A DNA stretch of 64,000 bases from Salminus brasiliensis (lineage: Eukaryota > Chordata > Actinopteri > Characiformes > Bryconidae): contig NC_132892.1 of assembly GCF_030463535.1 (NCBI RefSeq), positions 27,893,841-27,957,840 on the forward strand, read 5' to 3'. Shown here piece after piece: positions 53,462-64,000 of the stretch; positions within the stretch are counted from its first letter, which is position 1; every line of letters starts with the position of its first letter. The position numbers and the translations under genes were made by a program. The notes beneath the pieces were generated by a model, which saw only the letters and a program-made list of their open reading frames with translations, ran no database searches and was not told the DNA's origin.

Positions 53462-53832
53462 AACATCCTAAAGTATCCAGACACCTCCTCTAATTAGTAA
53501 ACCGTGCACTACACTAGTAATTGTGGACTGCCAGTAGAACTAGACACTCTTGAGTTGATGTACATGAGCTTTAGATCCCCATGCCCAACGCTGAAGAGGG
53601 GAATAAGGCCCCTAGCATTGGGCTGTGGGGTAGTGGAGCAGCCTTCTCTGGAGTGATGTAGCTCTATCCAATATCTTTGGGGTGAGCGTGATGATTTGGA
53701 GTACCTGATCTCAATGATGCTCTAATGGTCGAATGCAATCAGGTGTAGGGTCTTCTCAGAAGAGCAGAAGCTGTTGAAATGATACTCTTGATTTCAGAGG
53801 GAACATGGAACGAGCATGTGTCTGCGTATAGT
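53462..53832 (+). mobile_element. Family A MITE, strongly diverged copy
   Basis: 'AGTATCCAGACACCTCCTCT' start and a body with 'GGGCTGTGGGGTAGTGGAGC' and 'GAATGCAATCAGG'. Confidence 0.65.
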
Positions 53833-53934
53833 GTGTCTCTTCATTTAGGCCTCGTTTCTCAGCTGGGAAGCAAGGCTGTGTGTACAGGATGCTCTCTGTT
53901 TAAGTTTTAAGGATAAAGAAGCCCACGCTGTGCC

Positions 53935-54290
53935 TTTTTTTGAGCTCTCATGCCGGCATCTAATTTTAATCTTCCCCAACAAGAGCTTTTCTCTGCTGGA
54001 GAATTAATGAGAACAAGATGTCTTTCATCGGAGTTGATTTTGTGAAAGCCTCAGCGAGCAGCTGCCTCTCCACGGGGAAAAAAAAGAGGCAGAGAAAAGC
54101 GAAGAGTCAACAGCAAGCTGCTACAGTGAGTAAAAAATACCTCTGTTTGTTCCCCACCACTGGCTCCGAGATGAATGGGCCTGTTTGTGTTATGGCCATC
54201 TGTTGGGGATGTGATAGGTGTCGCGCGGCGGCCGTGCTGAGCAGCTCTCAGGGTTTTCATAAGCTAATCATGTAATTGGACACAATAGTC
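53935..54290. other. Non-repetitive block; small open frame with donor-like end
   Basis: Plus-strand ATG at 54018 starts MSFIGVDFVKASASSCLSTG and reaches a possible donor GCTACA|GTGAGT at about 54124. I cannot match the peptide to a family. The block also contains 'GAGAATTAATGAGAACAAGA', so a conserved non-coding element is an equal alternative. Confidence 0.3.
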
Positions 54291-54427
54291 AGTCAGTGAC
54301 TAATGGAGACGGGCTGGAGCTGCTGAACACGACCTGAAAGCGGCTTTATTTACTCTTACCGCTGCTCAACTGGGGTGGACGGAGCGGTGGGGTGATGCAG
54401 CTGGGGTTAGGGTAGGTGTTACAGTGC

Positions 54428-54462
54428 GTGTGTGTGTGTGTGTGTGTGTGTGGGGGGGGGGG
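54428..54462. repeat. (GT)n then poly(G)
   Basis: About 12 GT dinucleotides followed by ten or more G. Confidence 0.9.
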
Positions 54463-55509
54463 GTGCTGTACAAGTGCAAGAGTGGAAAATGCAGAGCTGT
54501 TGATTTGGAAGTCCAATCTTTCTTTAAGCATCACTTAAAGCAACATTTTAGGTGTCAAATAATTAATTTACTGGTCATTTAAGTTGTTTGATGGGTAAAT
54601 AGTAGATATGTGACTATGTGGTTGGGGTGAAAAATGCTCAGATGCCGTCTTTATAAGTGTGAACGCTACCTTTCAACTCTGATGCGCACCAAACAAGCAG
54701 GCCGAGACCACCTGAGCAGGTGGGTCCCGGCCCGTTTCTAAGCGAACTCTGAGGTGGTTGGTGTTAAAAATGAACACAACACCAACCAAACGTGGTCCCT
54801 CCTGCCCGCAAGATCTAGAGGGATTCTCAATGTGAAGTACGGCAAGTTGGGGCTGGTGTTCTTGGTGGTACTGACTTGGTAAGTTCGTGTCATGAGTACA
54901 AACTCCCGAAGACAGCAGGACGCTGTACGGTACATGATACACTACAGCAGGGTGGTGCGTAATGCACTCTGAGATATTTGGCTTCCTGATGAATCCTTAG
55001 ATAGAACACTGTAGTCAGTTAGCCCTAAGCTTAGCCCACAACCACTCACTGTCCCGGGTTTGACCTTCCCGAGGCTCAACGTTACTGGTTTAAAACAATA
55101 AGCCGGTGTGAGTTTAGCTCCAGTTTGGTTCTGAGCTGAGGTAGTCTGTTCGTTCTGAGGGAGCGATGATGGAGAGAAGAGGATTGAAAAGCTAGCTTTT
55201 AGCCTAGCATGGGTTCCGGGTTCCAGGAGCCATTTCTCTTTTACTCTTGTGTCAATCAACCAGGTTTCTTGTGTGTTTGAATTTGATGTATTTATTATAA
55301 CAGCCAACCCCATTCACATTGTATCAGAGGTTCATGATGAACGGACCAATAGAAATTCTCCAAAATGACTTGAAATAAAAGCCTTTTACATCGACTTACA
55401 AGGTTTTTTTTGGGTGACAGCAATGATATGCTTAACAGTTGATGCTTTCACTCAACTATATTTTAGGCTCCAGACTTGAGACCATTCCCATGTTCTCACA
55501 ATAATACCA

Positions 55510-55512
<3 letters not shown>

Positions 55513-55545
<33 letters not shown>
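55513..55545. repeat. (GT)n microsatellite
   Basis: About 16 GT dinucleotides. A CA tract with CCCACA interruptions follows at about 55658-55712. Short Cys/Val- or His/Thr-rich frames here are artefacts. Confidence 0.9.
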
Positions 55546-55921
55546 TGTGGGTACCAGCCACAACCAATTAATCATAGATGCTGCATACCTTCTCTATTAC
55601 ATCTCCAGCCATGGTCTTCGTTACAAACACTTCACGCCTGTTTACCACTGTTTACATCACACACACACACACGCACACACACACACACACACACCCACAC
55701 ACCCACACACCCATGCTCACGCGCTTACACTTTTTTTTACACACTAACCCCAACCATTTTCACACACAGACTTGTTTTTTTACAGAGTCAGTATACATCC
55801 ATGAAACTCTACAGAAGATACAATTCAATTTATTTATTCTTAATTATTAATAAATTGTTTAATAACTAATTAAACTATAGTTTTGACATTATGTGTCAGT
55901 TCTTCCTTACACTGTGGCAAA

Positions 55922-55990
55922 GTTTTATGATGAATGGACCAATAGAAATGCTCCAAAAAAGTTACTGTTTGGGATGAACAAGGTTTTTGC
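55922..55990. repeat. Short dispersed repeat copies (with 55325-55400)
   Basis: 'GATGAATGGACCAATAGAAA' here and 'GATGAACGGACCAATAGAAA' near 55337 are two copies of the same degraded repeat that also occurs in tra2b introns. Confidence 0.65.
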
Positions 55991-56012
55991 ATGGCAGTGA
56001 CAGTGCATACAC

Positions 56013-56502
56013 TATATGGACAAAAGTATTGGGACACCTGCTCATTCATTGTTTCTTCTGAAATCAAGGGTATTAAAAAGACTTAATCCTGCTTTTGTTG
56101 GAGTAACTGTCCAGAGAAGAAGGATTTCTACTAGATTTCGGAGGAGCATTGCTGTAAGGATTTGATTGCATTCAGCAACAAGAGCAGCGTTAGTGAGGTC
56201 AGGAGGTCTCCCCGACTCATCTCAAACATAGTGGATGGAGCACCATCCATCTTTCCAAAGAACACAGTACTTCCACTCCTGCCAACACCTGGCATTGGGC
56301 ATGGTGCCAATAGGTTCATAATTATCTGCTCAAGAGATTGTATTGGCATTGTATTGGATTCTATTGGCAATACTTCTCTACAGGGACTAGACAAGCTATA
56401 TGTATGTATGTGTGTGTGTGTGTGTGTGTTTGCACACCTGTGTCAGCAATATGGCGCAAAGTAGCTGAATTAGAATGGGTGTCTACAAACTTTTGGACAT
56501 AA
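56013..56502 (-). mobile_element. Family A MITE copy, minus orientation
   Basis: TATATGGACAAAAGTATTGG at the left and CTACAAACTTTTGGACATA at the right. It includes a GT tract at 56407-56430. Confidence 0.85.
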
Positions 56503-56590
56503 TGTAACATAAATGCAGTGATAATCAGGTTTAGTGTTGTTAGCCCTGTTTTCCCGGTTGTGTCCTCATAATGTACAAAAACTCCCCACT

Positions 56591-56594
<4 letters not shown>

Positions 56595-56652
<58 letters not shown>
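56595..56652. repeat. (CA)28 microsatellite
   Basis: A nearly pure CA tract of 58 bp. Confidence 0.95.
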
Positions 56653-56654
<2 letters not shown>

Positions 56655-56689
56655 ACACAAAATTCCACCCTTCTCCATTCCATATGCTG

Positions 56690-56905
56690 CCACTGCATCA
56701 TCATATTCTTAATCATATCATCGGTCCAATGAAAGCGACCCGCTAACGACAGGCCTTCGGGATGGTATTATTAGGGGCTGGACGTGACTCATGTCTGTGT
56801 GAGTTAATGAGATGATTTGAAACTGAATACAGATGCTTGAACGAAAGGTACAGGGGCGCCATTAGTTTTTATGACAAGCCCCCGAAGGACCTAGGGACCG
56901 TATGA
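56690..56905. other. Non-repetitive block, candidate conserved non-coding element
   Basis: Complex unique sequence between repeats with 'ATCGGTCCAATGAAAGCGAC', 'GAGTTAATGAGATGATTTGA' and 'GGGGCGCCATTAGTTTTTAT'. No open frame or splice pattern. The suggestion of constraint comes only from composition. Confidence 0.3.
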
Positions 56906-57373
56906 AGCTTTTTTTTTTTTTTTTTTTTTTCCTTCCCACCCAAGTTTTAGATCAGTATTGCATTTTCTATTCGAATGGTTAAGGTTATGAATTTGGTGCT
57001 GGAAACTGATCCGAGGTCAGATGTGTGTGTAAAAGCTGTAAAAACGCAAAGGCCCCTCAGCTCCCATATGTTTATTCACTGGCCTGCGCTTTCTTTCCAT
57101 CCATATTGTTTCCATTACACACAAAACATATCCAAACATCCGCCCAGCAACATAGCACCACACGGGCATGACTGCTTTTCTGTTTCCCCCTGTTTTTGAA
57201 TGTATTTTCCTCTTCTGGCTTTCCTCTTTTAGCCTAATAGGCTATTAGTGGTAGCCCATCGTGTAGCCTCAGAATGAAAGGCATGTGGAATCTGCACTGG
57301 ACCGGACTCCTGACTATCATTTACCTTGTTATTTGCCTCGTGTTTGCTCATGTTAGGCACTATTCATCATACT

Positions 57374-57460
57374 CTAGATGGACAAAAGTATTGGGACACC
57401 TGTTCAGTCCCTGTTTTTTCCGAAATCAAGGATTTATCCTGCTCTGTCAAACTGAAAGCT
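57374..57460 (-). mobile_element. Family A MITE end fragment
   Basis: 'GATGGACAAAAGTATTGGGA' with 'GAAATCAAGG'; a second fragment with 'CTGCTTTTGTTGGAGTAACT' lies at 57935-58015. Possibly one copy split by other sequence, including the SINE tail at 57630-57720. Confidence 0.65.
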
Positions 57461-57629
57461 TAGATCAGCATGAATACCAGCGTCCAACACCTGCATATCA
57501 GTGTTCAGAACACAAGAAGCCCTGGTTTGTACTGGTGTGGTGCTGGTTGAGCAGCATACCAGTGTTCAGAACACTGACGCTGATGGTGTGTTTTTTTTAA
57601 GCAGGATCAGTTTACACGATAAACCTTCT

Positions 57630-57725
57630 ACTACTTACATTTACATTTATGGCATTTTAGCAGATGCTCTTATCGAGAGCGACTTCCAGGGTTACTCATA
57701 TTACAGAGTAGGGCCAGTGTAGTGT
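57630..57725. mobile_element. SINE tail
   Basis: 'ACATTTACATTTATGGCATT' then 'TTAGCAGATGCTCTTATCGA' and GAGCGACTTCCAGG, the common fish SINE 3' domain. Confidence 0.78.
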
Positions 57726-58019
57726 TAGTTACTTCTGTGCTCCACCCCTTTATATAGCAGATTCTGTGAATTCCTGTATGGACACTCTATGTATTGGAGA
57801 TGTTCTGACCTCCAGTCGTCTAGCCATCACAGTTGGGTTCTTGTCAAAGTTCATCACCTTCAAGACCTGACTGTTCACTCGCTGCCTAATATGTAGACCC
57901 CACCCCTTGACAGATGAAGCCACTGTAGATGAAGAGTTCATCCTGCTTTTGTTGGAGTAACTCTGTAACAGTCTCTGCTGTCCAGGGACGAAGGCTTCCT
58001 ACTAGATTATGGTATTTTT

Positions 58020-58710
58020 GTATATATTAGGCCTGTAGAGAGTCACTCTTATGTGAAATAGAGGTTGGTCTGTTTGGATGACGTTTCCAGGCTCCATTTG
58101 GTCTTTTCCTCCTCTATATGCTCGTCCTCAAACTTAGCTTAAAACTTAGGAAGTGAATCCTTCAGAGAAACATCTAGAAAAGGCAGAAGAGGATGGAGGA
58201 GAAGTGTCCCCCTCTGTCAAACAGAAGACACAAAAGTGATGCTGTTTAAATAACAGGAAAAGAAGTATGAAGTGGTGCTGATCAGTTTCCACTAGAAACC
58301 TTCTACGACTTCTGTGCTCCGCCCCTTTATTCAGCAGATTGGGTGAATTCCCGTATTGAGACTCTAACAGACGTATGTTCGGTTACAGCGAGCAGAGAAA
58401 TCAGCCATGATGGCCAGACTGGTTGTGTTTCTTTGATACTAGAAGCAGAGTGTCTCTCCTTAGCTGTGAGGCAGGTTATGATGATGAAGGGGAAGGACAT
58501 GAAGGGGTAAGGAGAAGACCCACGTGAAGCAGACGAGGAATGTTTGTGAGGGAGTTAAACTGGGGGACAAATGACTGTGTGCTTTCAGTAATGAAGAAAA
58601 GGCAGATCTGTAGTCAGCTGTGCGTCTCCTGCTGTTTGCTTTGTCCATTAGAAGGAAATGAGCAGATGGCTGTTGGCCTTCTCTTGTCCTCTCTTTCTCT
58701 CCAGTCCGCT
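58020..58710. other. Unassigned sequence
   Basis: No recognised repeat or exon. Two short segments resemble each other (TTCTGTGCTCC.CCCCTTTAT near 57733 and 58310), a minor duplication. Confidence 0.4.
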
Positions 58711-58714
58711 CTGG

Positions 58715-59035
58715 CTGTCCATGTCGATTTCTCTCTCTCTCTGTTTTACTCTCTCCTTCTGTTCACTTGCTCTGTTTCTCTCTCTTTCTCTCTTTTTCTT
58801 TCCTTCCGTCACACTGGATCCTTTTCACTTTACTGTCCTTGTATCTCTCTCTTACACCAGTTCTCCTTTTGTCTTGCTATTCACATTACTCTCCTTGTAT
58901 CTCTCTCTCTCTCTCTCTCTCTTACACCAGTTCTCCTTTTGTCTTACTATTCACATTACTCTCCTTGCATCTCTATCTCTCTCTCTGTCTCTCTCTCTCT
59001 CTTTTGTTGTGTCCTTATTGTCCATTAATCTCTCT
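58715..59035. repeat. CT-rich polypyrimidine satellite
   Basis: It includes a direct duplication of about 70 bp ('TTACACCAGTTCTCCTTTTG' at 58852 and 58921) embedded in (CT)n. Ser/Leu/Phe-rich frames here are artefacts. Confidence 0.88.
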
Positions 59036-59160
59036 CCTCACAGTCTGGCCGGCACAAAGCTGACAGTGAAGGCCCAGGGGACGACAAGCGAAAACAAGCC
59101 AGTCCAGCTGTCAGGAGGCGGCCAGGAGACATCGGCCCTCCCTCACGAACGTCCACTCAC

Positions 59161-59197
59161 AACCCCCCCCCCCCCCCCACACACACACACACACACC
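59161..59197. repeat. Poly(C) followed by (CA)n
   Basis: About 15 C followed by about 10 CA dinucleotides. Confidence 0.9.
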
Positions 59198-59239
59198 ACC
59201 AATAAAAGTGTAGCTGCAGTAGTGTGGGGAAACAATAAA

Positions 59240-60640
59240 TACTCATTAGGGAGCAGTTGAATGGAGAAAACGGCGCTCAGAAAGGCGGGATGTGACAGAG
59301 CTGCCTGAGCGCTCTGACCGTGATGTCCACCAACATCTGCTTCTTGTCCTGCTGACTAGCGGCAAAATGGATTCAAATGGCTCCCTTCCACAGAGAGCGT
59401 GTGTGGGCTTTCGCTGAGGAGACGGGGCGTCAGTGATGCTGAGGCTGTTTCTGAGTTTGCTGCTTGTCTGTGTTGAGTCCCTCAGGACAGGCTGGAACTG
59501 GAGTGACAGTTTTTAATCCAGAAACAACAGGAATCATCCTTTTCCGACAGAATTTGGCTATTGGCTGTGAAGTGGTGCTGTCCAATTAATTATTACCTTT
59601 GGAATTCAGTAATTACTGTGTTCAATATATGAGCAATTGATGAATTTAGTCAATTAGCAAATGTAATCAATTACATTACATAATATATATATATATGGAG
59701 TTTTTTATACACCACGATGTGTGTGTGTGATTTTACTTGTCATTTCACATTGGGAGCCCATTCTCTGATTGCATACAGAGGACGGGAGAGAGGATGCTAG
59801 CCTCCCAGCTGCTACTGCTAATAATTAAGTGCTCTTATAATTTTGGATGCTTGTTGTAATTGCTTATGAATACAGTAATTATTATTATTACCTAATATAA
59901 AAAGTGGTGCCTCCATGGATCACATCAGTGAGCTTCAGGTGCCCATGACTCACTGGTCACTGGTTCTCCAACTCATATTTTTGGTAGGTATTGACCACTG
60001 CATACCACGAACACCTGATGTTTTGGAGATGTCCTGACCTCCGGTCGTCTAGCCATCACAGTTTGGTTCTGGTCAAAGTGGCTTAGACAACCACATAGTA
60101 TATAGTATATAACGGAGTGTATATTATATATGATATACTGGTCTCCCTCAGGCTGTTTCCCACTGGAGAAACTAAAGAGCCAGTCCTGTGTTGGTTTAAG
60201 CTTTAAACAGGGGCTTTAAACCTCAGGTTAGACAATCTTCCTCTGCATCTTTCCTAAACACAGCAAATACCTCCATTTACTGTGGGTCCATTAAAAGATC
60301 CCTTTTGGAATTTACACTGTGGGGCTGTAAGCCGCACTAAGGCCTTTCTTCCTTCCTTTTTAGTGGTGAAGAGTGAGCGAGAGAGAGAGAGAGAGAGAGG
60401 CACAGTAAAGGTTGATCAAAGTAAACAATACACTCTTGGGTCAAGAGCACTCAATTTACCGGCATTTCCTGTGAGGAGAGTTTAGAGTCGAAAGCAGTAG
60501 CAACACCCCCCCACCCCCCCACCACCTCAACCCTGGCCCTTCACTGACGAGACTCAATTTCACGGCACATTATCCCTGCACCATTCTCCCTTTACCTAAA
60601 CACTCTGTCTCTCTCTCTGTGCCCCTCATTAGTAGCGAGA
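59240..60640. other. Intergenic or intronic sequence, no gene recognised
   Basis: Mostly unique. It has a (GA)n tract at about 60372-60400 and a TA run near 59682. The CpG-bearing block 59260-59480 might be regulatory. I see no exon I can support. Confidence 0.4.
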
Positions 60641-61160
60641 AAGAGCGGTATGAATTAGTAATGGCATGGAAAAGGTCTGAAAAGCCGTTCGCTCTTCTTC
60701 TGCCCTTTCATTATCCGTCCGCAGGCCCTGCGACTCATCCCTCCTCGTTTAGATAACACGTCCTCCGACTCTCCCTCAGCCACCAGCCCACCACTCTTGA
60801 GCGCTGAGGCCTACACCGGCGCTAATGCAGAATATCCCCTTTCCGATTAGATTACATTAGCCTTATCTCCCTGCCTCGCTGTGGCTGGGCGTATCTCTTA
60901 CTTCGTCGCGTGCCACGCAAGTGCAGGCAAGTGTCAGTTTGGTCACACGGTCGGTAGGCTTCCTAATGACGCCATCATGGGAGTTTACCGTAACTGGAAT
61001 AAAAGGGTACAGCAGAAAGGGTCGGGTCTGCTGCCCCTAAAGTTAATTGCCCGCGACAGCAGTTACAGAGCAAACTTAGCACTTAAGCCCCTGATGAAGC
61101 AAGCCGACTGCCAGCTGCTGAACGCCATCAGGCGGTTGGTGAGTGTTACTGCATAACTAC
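60640..61160. other. Non-repetitive, GC-balanced block, candidate conserved element
   Basis: Complex sequence with 'CGATTAGATTACATTAGCCT' (homeodomain-type TAAT/ATTA cores) and 'GGAGTTTACCGTAACTGGAA'. The plus strand is open from 60881 for 91 codons, but I do not recognise the peptide (begins MAGRISYFVACHASAGKCQF) and see no supporting splice sites. Confidence 0.35.
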
Positions 61161-61194
61161 ACCATATGAACACAATGGTCAGCCAATTTACATA

Positions 61195-62284
61195 TGTCCA
61201 ATTCCCAATTACTAGCTAGGACACAATCATCCCTCTAGCACTGGGAGGGCAAAGGCTAAGCAAGCTAATTGGACACCATCACGTGGTTGGGAAACGTCCA
61301 TGGGTGACCACTGTCTATGGTTTGGGTAGTTGTGTCCAGAACTGTTGTCGCTAGCTGATACTTGGCACTTGCTACTTTGGCCAGTTGAACATGTTGAACT
61401 GATGTTAGCGTTCAGCTAGCACAGACTGTTCCCACCTAAAATCCACTATCCACAATCCACAATCACTAGCTTGGACATTATCCTCCTTCCAGCACCGGGA
61501 AGGTGAAGACTAGAACATGAAATACGTGAGATACGTAAAAAACCAACCACCCCCATGTTTTTTTTTTTTTCAAACTGCTGAAGGACACGCTAGGAGGAGA
61601 ACACTAACTGCTAGTTCTATAACTGCTTTAGCATCAAACACTGAATGACTGGGGGATAGGGAGGACCACTCCAGGCTACCCTTTCAGAAAGGGCAAGGCC
61701 AGAAACTTTTTGAGCAGTAGAAGTTAGAAGCTGTCTATAGAGAATGTAAATCCAATAAAATTCACTTTACCACATAATCAATGATGTCATTATAAAAATA
61801 TGTATGTATACACAGTGATCCACCACAACCCTTGACTTTTAAAGGCTAGCAGGCTGTTTTTTTTGTCTGGACAGAGAGTCAAATTGCTTAAGACCTGACG
61901 TATTCAAGAGTCAGGCCTCGTCACCAGATCCAGGAATAGATTTCTAGTCCAAAAAAAAAAATCCCTCCCTCAGCTTTCCCTAGACATGTACACTTGGGAA
62001 AGTCTGTGCTGCCAGACCAGTGATATAACAGTTTTTTTTTCACATTCAGAAATAGAAGTTTGTTTTGCCACATATCTTAAAGTTGCCCAGCGGGAGAGAG
62101 TAAGGCAAGGCAGTGGGAGGCTGTGTTTCCGTTGGACTGGAATTTGGCCACAATTGAGGATTAACAAAAACAAAAGGGGCAAGGTGATTCACAGTCCTTA
62201 TTCATGTTCCACAACAGACACCTATGTTTGTTCTGATGTAGACAAATAAGGAAATCCAGTAATCATAAATAAAAGAATTGACCT
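61195..62284. other. Unassigned sequence with a possible SINE family B tail
   Basis: 61195-61270 ('CCCAATTACTAGCTAGGACA', 'GCACTGGGAGGGCAAAGGC') resembles the tail of SINE family B, and 61450-61510 looks like a second copy. The rest is unassigned. Confidence 0.4.
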
Positions 62285-62450
62285 TTTTTGACAAGGATGG
62301 GATGGGTTCCCCTTTGGAGTCTTTCTTCCTCTTGAGCTGAGGAACTTTTCCTTGCCACTGTCATCAGCAGCTTGCTTAAGAGAAGCTCGGACCGGGATCT
62401 CTGTAGAAGCTGCAATGTGATTCATTGTAAAAGTGCTATAGAAATAAACT
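62285..62450 (-). mobile_element. 'CAAAGCAGCTTTACA' interspersed repeat, inverted copy
   Basis: 'CTTTGGAGTCTTTCTTCCTC', 'TTTTCCTTGCCACTGTCATC' and 'GTAAAAGTGCTATAGAAATA' are the reverse complement of the family nested at 43546-43830. Confidence 0.62.
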
Positions 62451-63640
62451 GGACATCCGAAACCCAAGCTAGAAGCCTAAAGTCTGACCCCACAGAGGAT
62501 CCCACAGAGTTCGAAAACAGTCCAAAAGACAAAAGAGTAAGAGTACGCAAAGCATTACATGCAATACATGAGGTTGGACTCACTGTCAAATTGACATGAT
62601 GTACCACGATGTACCTGTGATGAACTCACCGCCACTCAGGCGAAACTTACCACAGCCGGCGCGGAAATCACGTAACATCCCAAACAAGGTTTGAAAGCTG
62701 CCTCCTTTGAACCAGGTGAAAAAATACTTTATTGTATATCAGGTGGACACGACAAAAGTAATGACATGCCAGCATGCTCTCCTAGTCGGGTATGTTGATG
62801 GGTTATGGACTTGATCAGAAATCATAATAATAATCATAATAATAACAATAATAATAACTTAGATACAGGATATTTCATTAAAGAGGTTTTGTATTGATTT
62901 CCTAAGACTCTACGACATACAATGCACAATATTATCTCTACACTTTTTTATGTACACTTTCCTTTTCATTGGTGAGTTTTCTTTTTTGAGACATCTGCTA
63001 TAACCCCACATAGAACAATGACCAAACCAAGAGTAAAAATATGGACAACCTCCCTTTTTTTTTGGAAATATTAAGGTAACTACACAACAAAATAAAACAC
63101 ATCTTTTAAATGTCACGTTGATATTTCGATAAACAAGTAAATCAACTCAAACCCTATCAGATCCCACGCCTGAAATAATGCTTTATAGGTACTTCAAACA
63201 CAAAGTAGCAGAAGGGGTAGAAAAGAGAACCTCGGGTTTGGATATTCTGGTCTTCGGTGTAGTGTGGCTGGTTTCAATACCCTAGAAAACGCTTCTGGAC
63301 TCCCGTGAGCCGCGAGCTGTCTTTCTCAGCCTCCCGCAGATAGTAGGAACGAGGTACAGGCGGACTGCCTTGGCCTCTGAACGTGGAGAGGCACGCTTGA
63401 AAGCATTGATTTCCAATGCTTGTGAACGTCTCTTTAAGTCCTTGCAGTAATGTGTGGGCCTCGACCCTCGTGGGGTCCTTGAAACGTCTCCAGTCCTCCA
63501 ATAGAATCGATCGGTGTCGTTGTTCTCAGCTCTGGGGCGCTCAGCTCTTGCCTCTTGCCTCCCCTCTCTTTCTCTCTCTCTCTCTTCGGATGGACTGATT
63601 GATTGGCGTGTGTTAGCCCCGCCCCCTTCCTTCAGTACAT
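62451..63640. other. Unassigned sequence
   Basis: AT-rich with a TAA trinucleotide run at 62825-62858, then GC-richer from 63280. Long minus-strand frame at 63824-63282 has Arg/Glu-rich low-complexity content from a GA tract; I do not regard it as a gene. Confidence 0.4.
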
Positions 63641-63654
63641 CACCGCAGACTTCA

Positions 63655-64000
63655 GGAAAAGCCGGCCGTCTGTGAAACGAGAGCGGGATACTAATGAAGC
63701 TGGTGGGAGGGGGGGAAAGAAAAACACTGTTTTTGAATATTTGCCAAACTTGACTGATGTCGCCCGCGATGTTTAATGAATGGTGCGGTCCATAAGGTTG
63801 TGTTCTAACATGAGCAGATTTCAAACCCAGATGAAAGGTTTGTTAAGAGAGAAGATGGCGCATTAGAATAAATGTCAAGCGAAACAAAGCGCACCCACGC
63901 GCTCTCCAGCAAGACAAAAAAGAGAAAGAAAATCCTTTGAAAGATTAATTACTACATGTAAATTATGTAAATTATGCCCATGCAAATATTTCATGAGGAC
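63655..64000. other. Candidate conserved non-coding element at right edge
   Basis: Unique sequence ending in 'GAAAGATTAATTACTACATG', 'TAAATTATGTAAATTATGCC' and 'CATGCAAATATTTCATGAGG', dense in ATTA/TAAT cores and containing octamer ATGCAAAT. This composition is typical of vertebrate developmental enhancers. It continues beyond the window. Confidence 0.38.

Noticed and set aside
58540..59260. Ser/Leu-rich open frames up to 200 codons
   Set aside because: Low-complexity CT-rich tract, open in three frames at once.
63282..63824. 180-codon minus-strand frame
   Set aside because: Includes a GA microsatellite-derived Arg/Glu run, no recognisable domain, and no splice or promoter support.

Overview
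This is vertebrate nuclear DNA, almost certainly from a teleost fish and probably an otophysan such as a characiform or catfish (inference from gene order and repeat families). Genes are split by GT-AG introns. Most of the sequence is introns, tandem arrays, (CA)n microsatellites, tRNA-derived SINEs and short DNA transposons. There are no prokaryotic features.

Three genes are supported. (1) At the left, on the minus strand, is the 5' part of a transformer-2 splicing factor, best match tra2b. Coding exons 1-3 (11-residue start exon plus the Arg/Ser domain) lie at 6663-6631, 1467-1328 and 1036-865; the RRM exons lie beyond position 1. Intron 1 holds a GAA-rich candidate for the conserved autoregulatory 'poison' exon (about 3369-3159). 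(2) A complete ubac2 gene, an ER rhomboid pseudoprotease with a C-terminal UBA domain, runs on the minus strand from 52252 to 12199. It has nine coding exons whose phases all join, giving 354 residues. (3) gpr183 (EBI2, an oxysterol chemotactic receptor) lies on the plus strand inside ubac2 intron 4. Its 363-residue coding exon is 35393-36484, with a likely TATA promoter and non-coding first exon at 33311-33432. GPR183 nested inside UBAC2 on the opposite strand is also the human arrangement on chromosome 13q32. Human GPR18, also inside UBAC2, has no counterpart here.

Layout: 1-6663 tra2b; 6664-12198 intergenic, with two related minisatellite fields and the ubac2 3' UTR; 12199-52252 ubac2 with gpr183 inside; 52253-53100 the ubac2 promoter and an upstream cluster of promoter motifs; 53100-64000 mostly repeats with several non-repetitive blocks that may be conserved regulatory elements. 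I could not identify a gene in that last part.

The most unusual content is structural. A roughly 48-copy 77/78-bp minisatellite fills ubac2 intron 3. An 81-bp array (open for 339 codons) and a 68-bp array each sit beside older degenerate relatives. A large inverted repeat brackets the proposed gpr183 promoter. Two hAT-type elements have intact 8-bp target duplications. A Tc1/mariner-like family with imperfect TIRs is present in more than a dozen copies. I found no convincing wholly new biological system.
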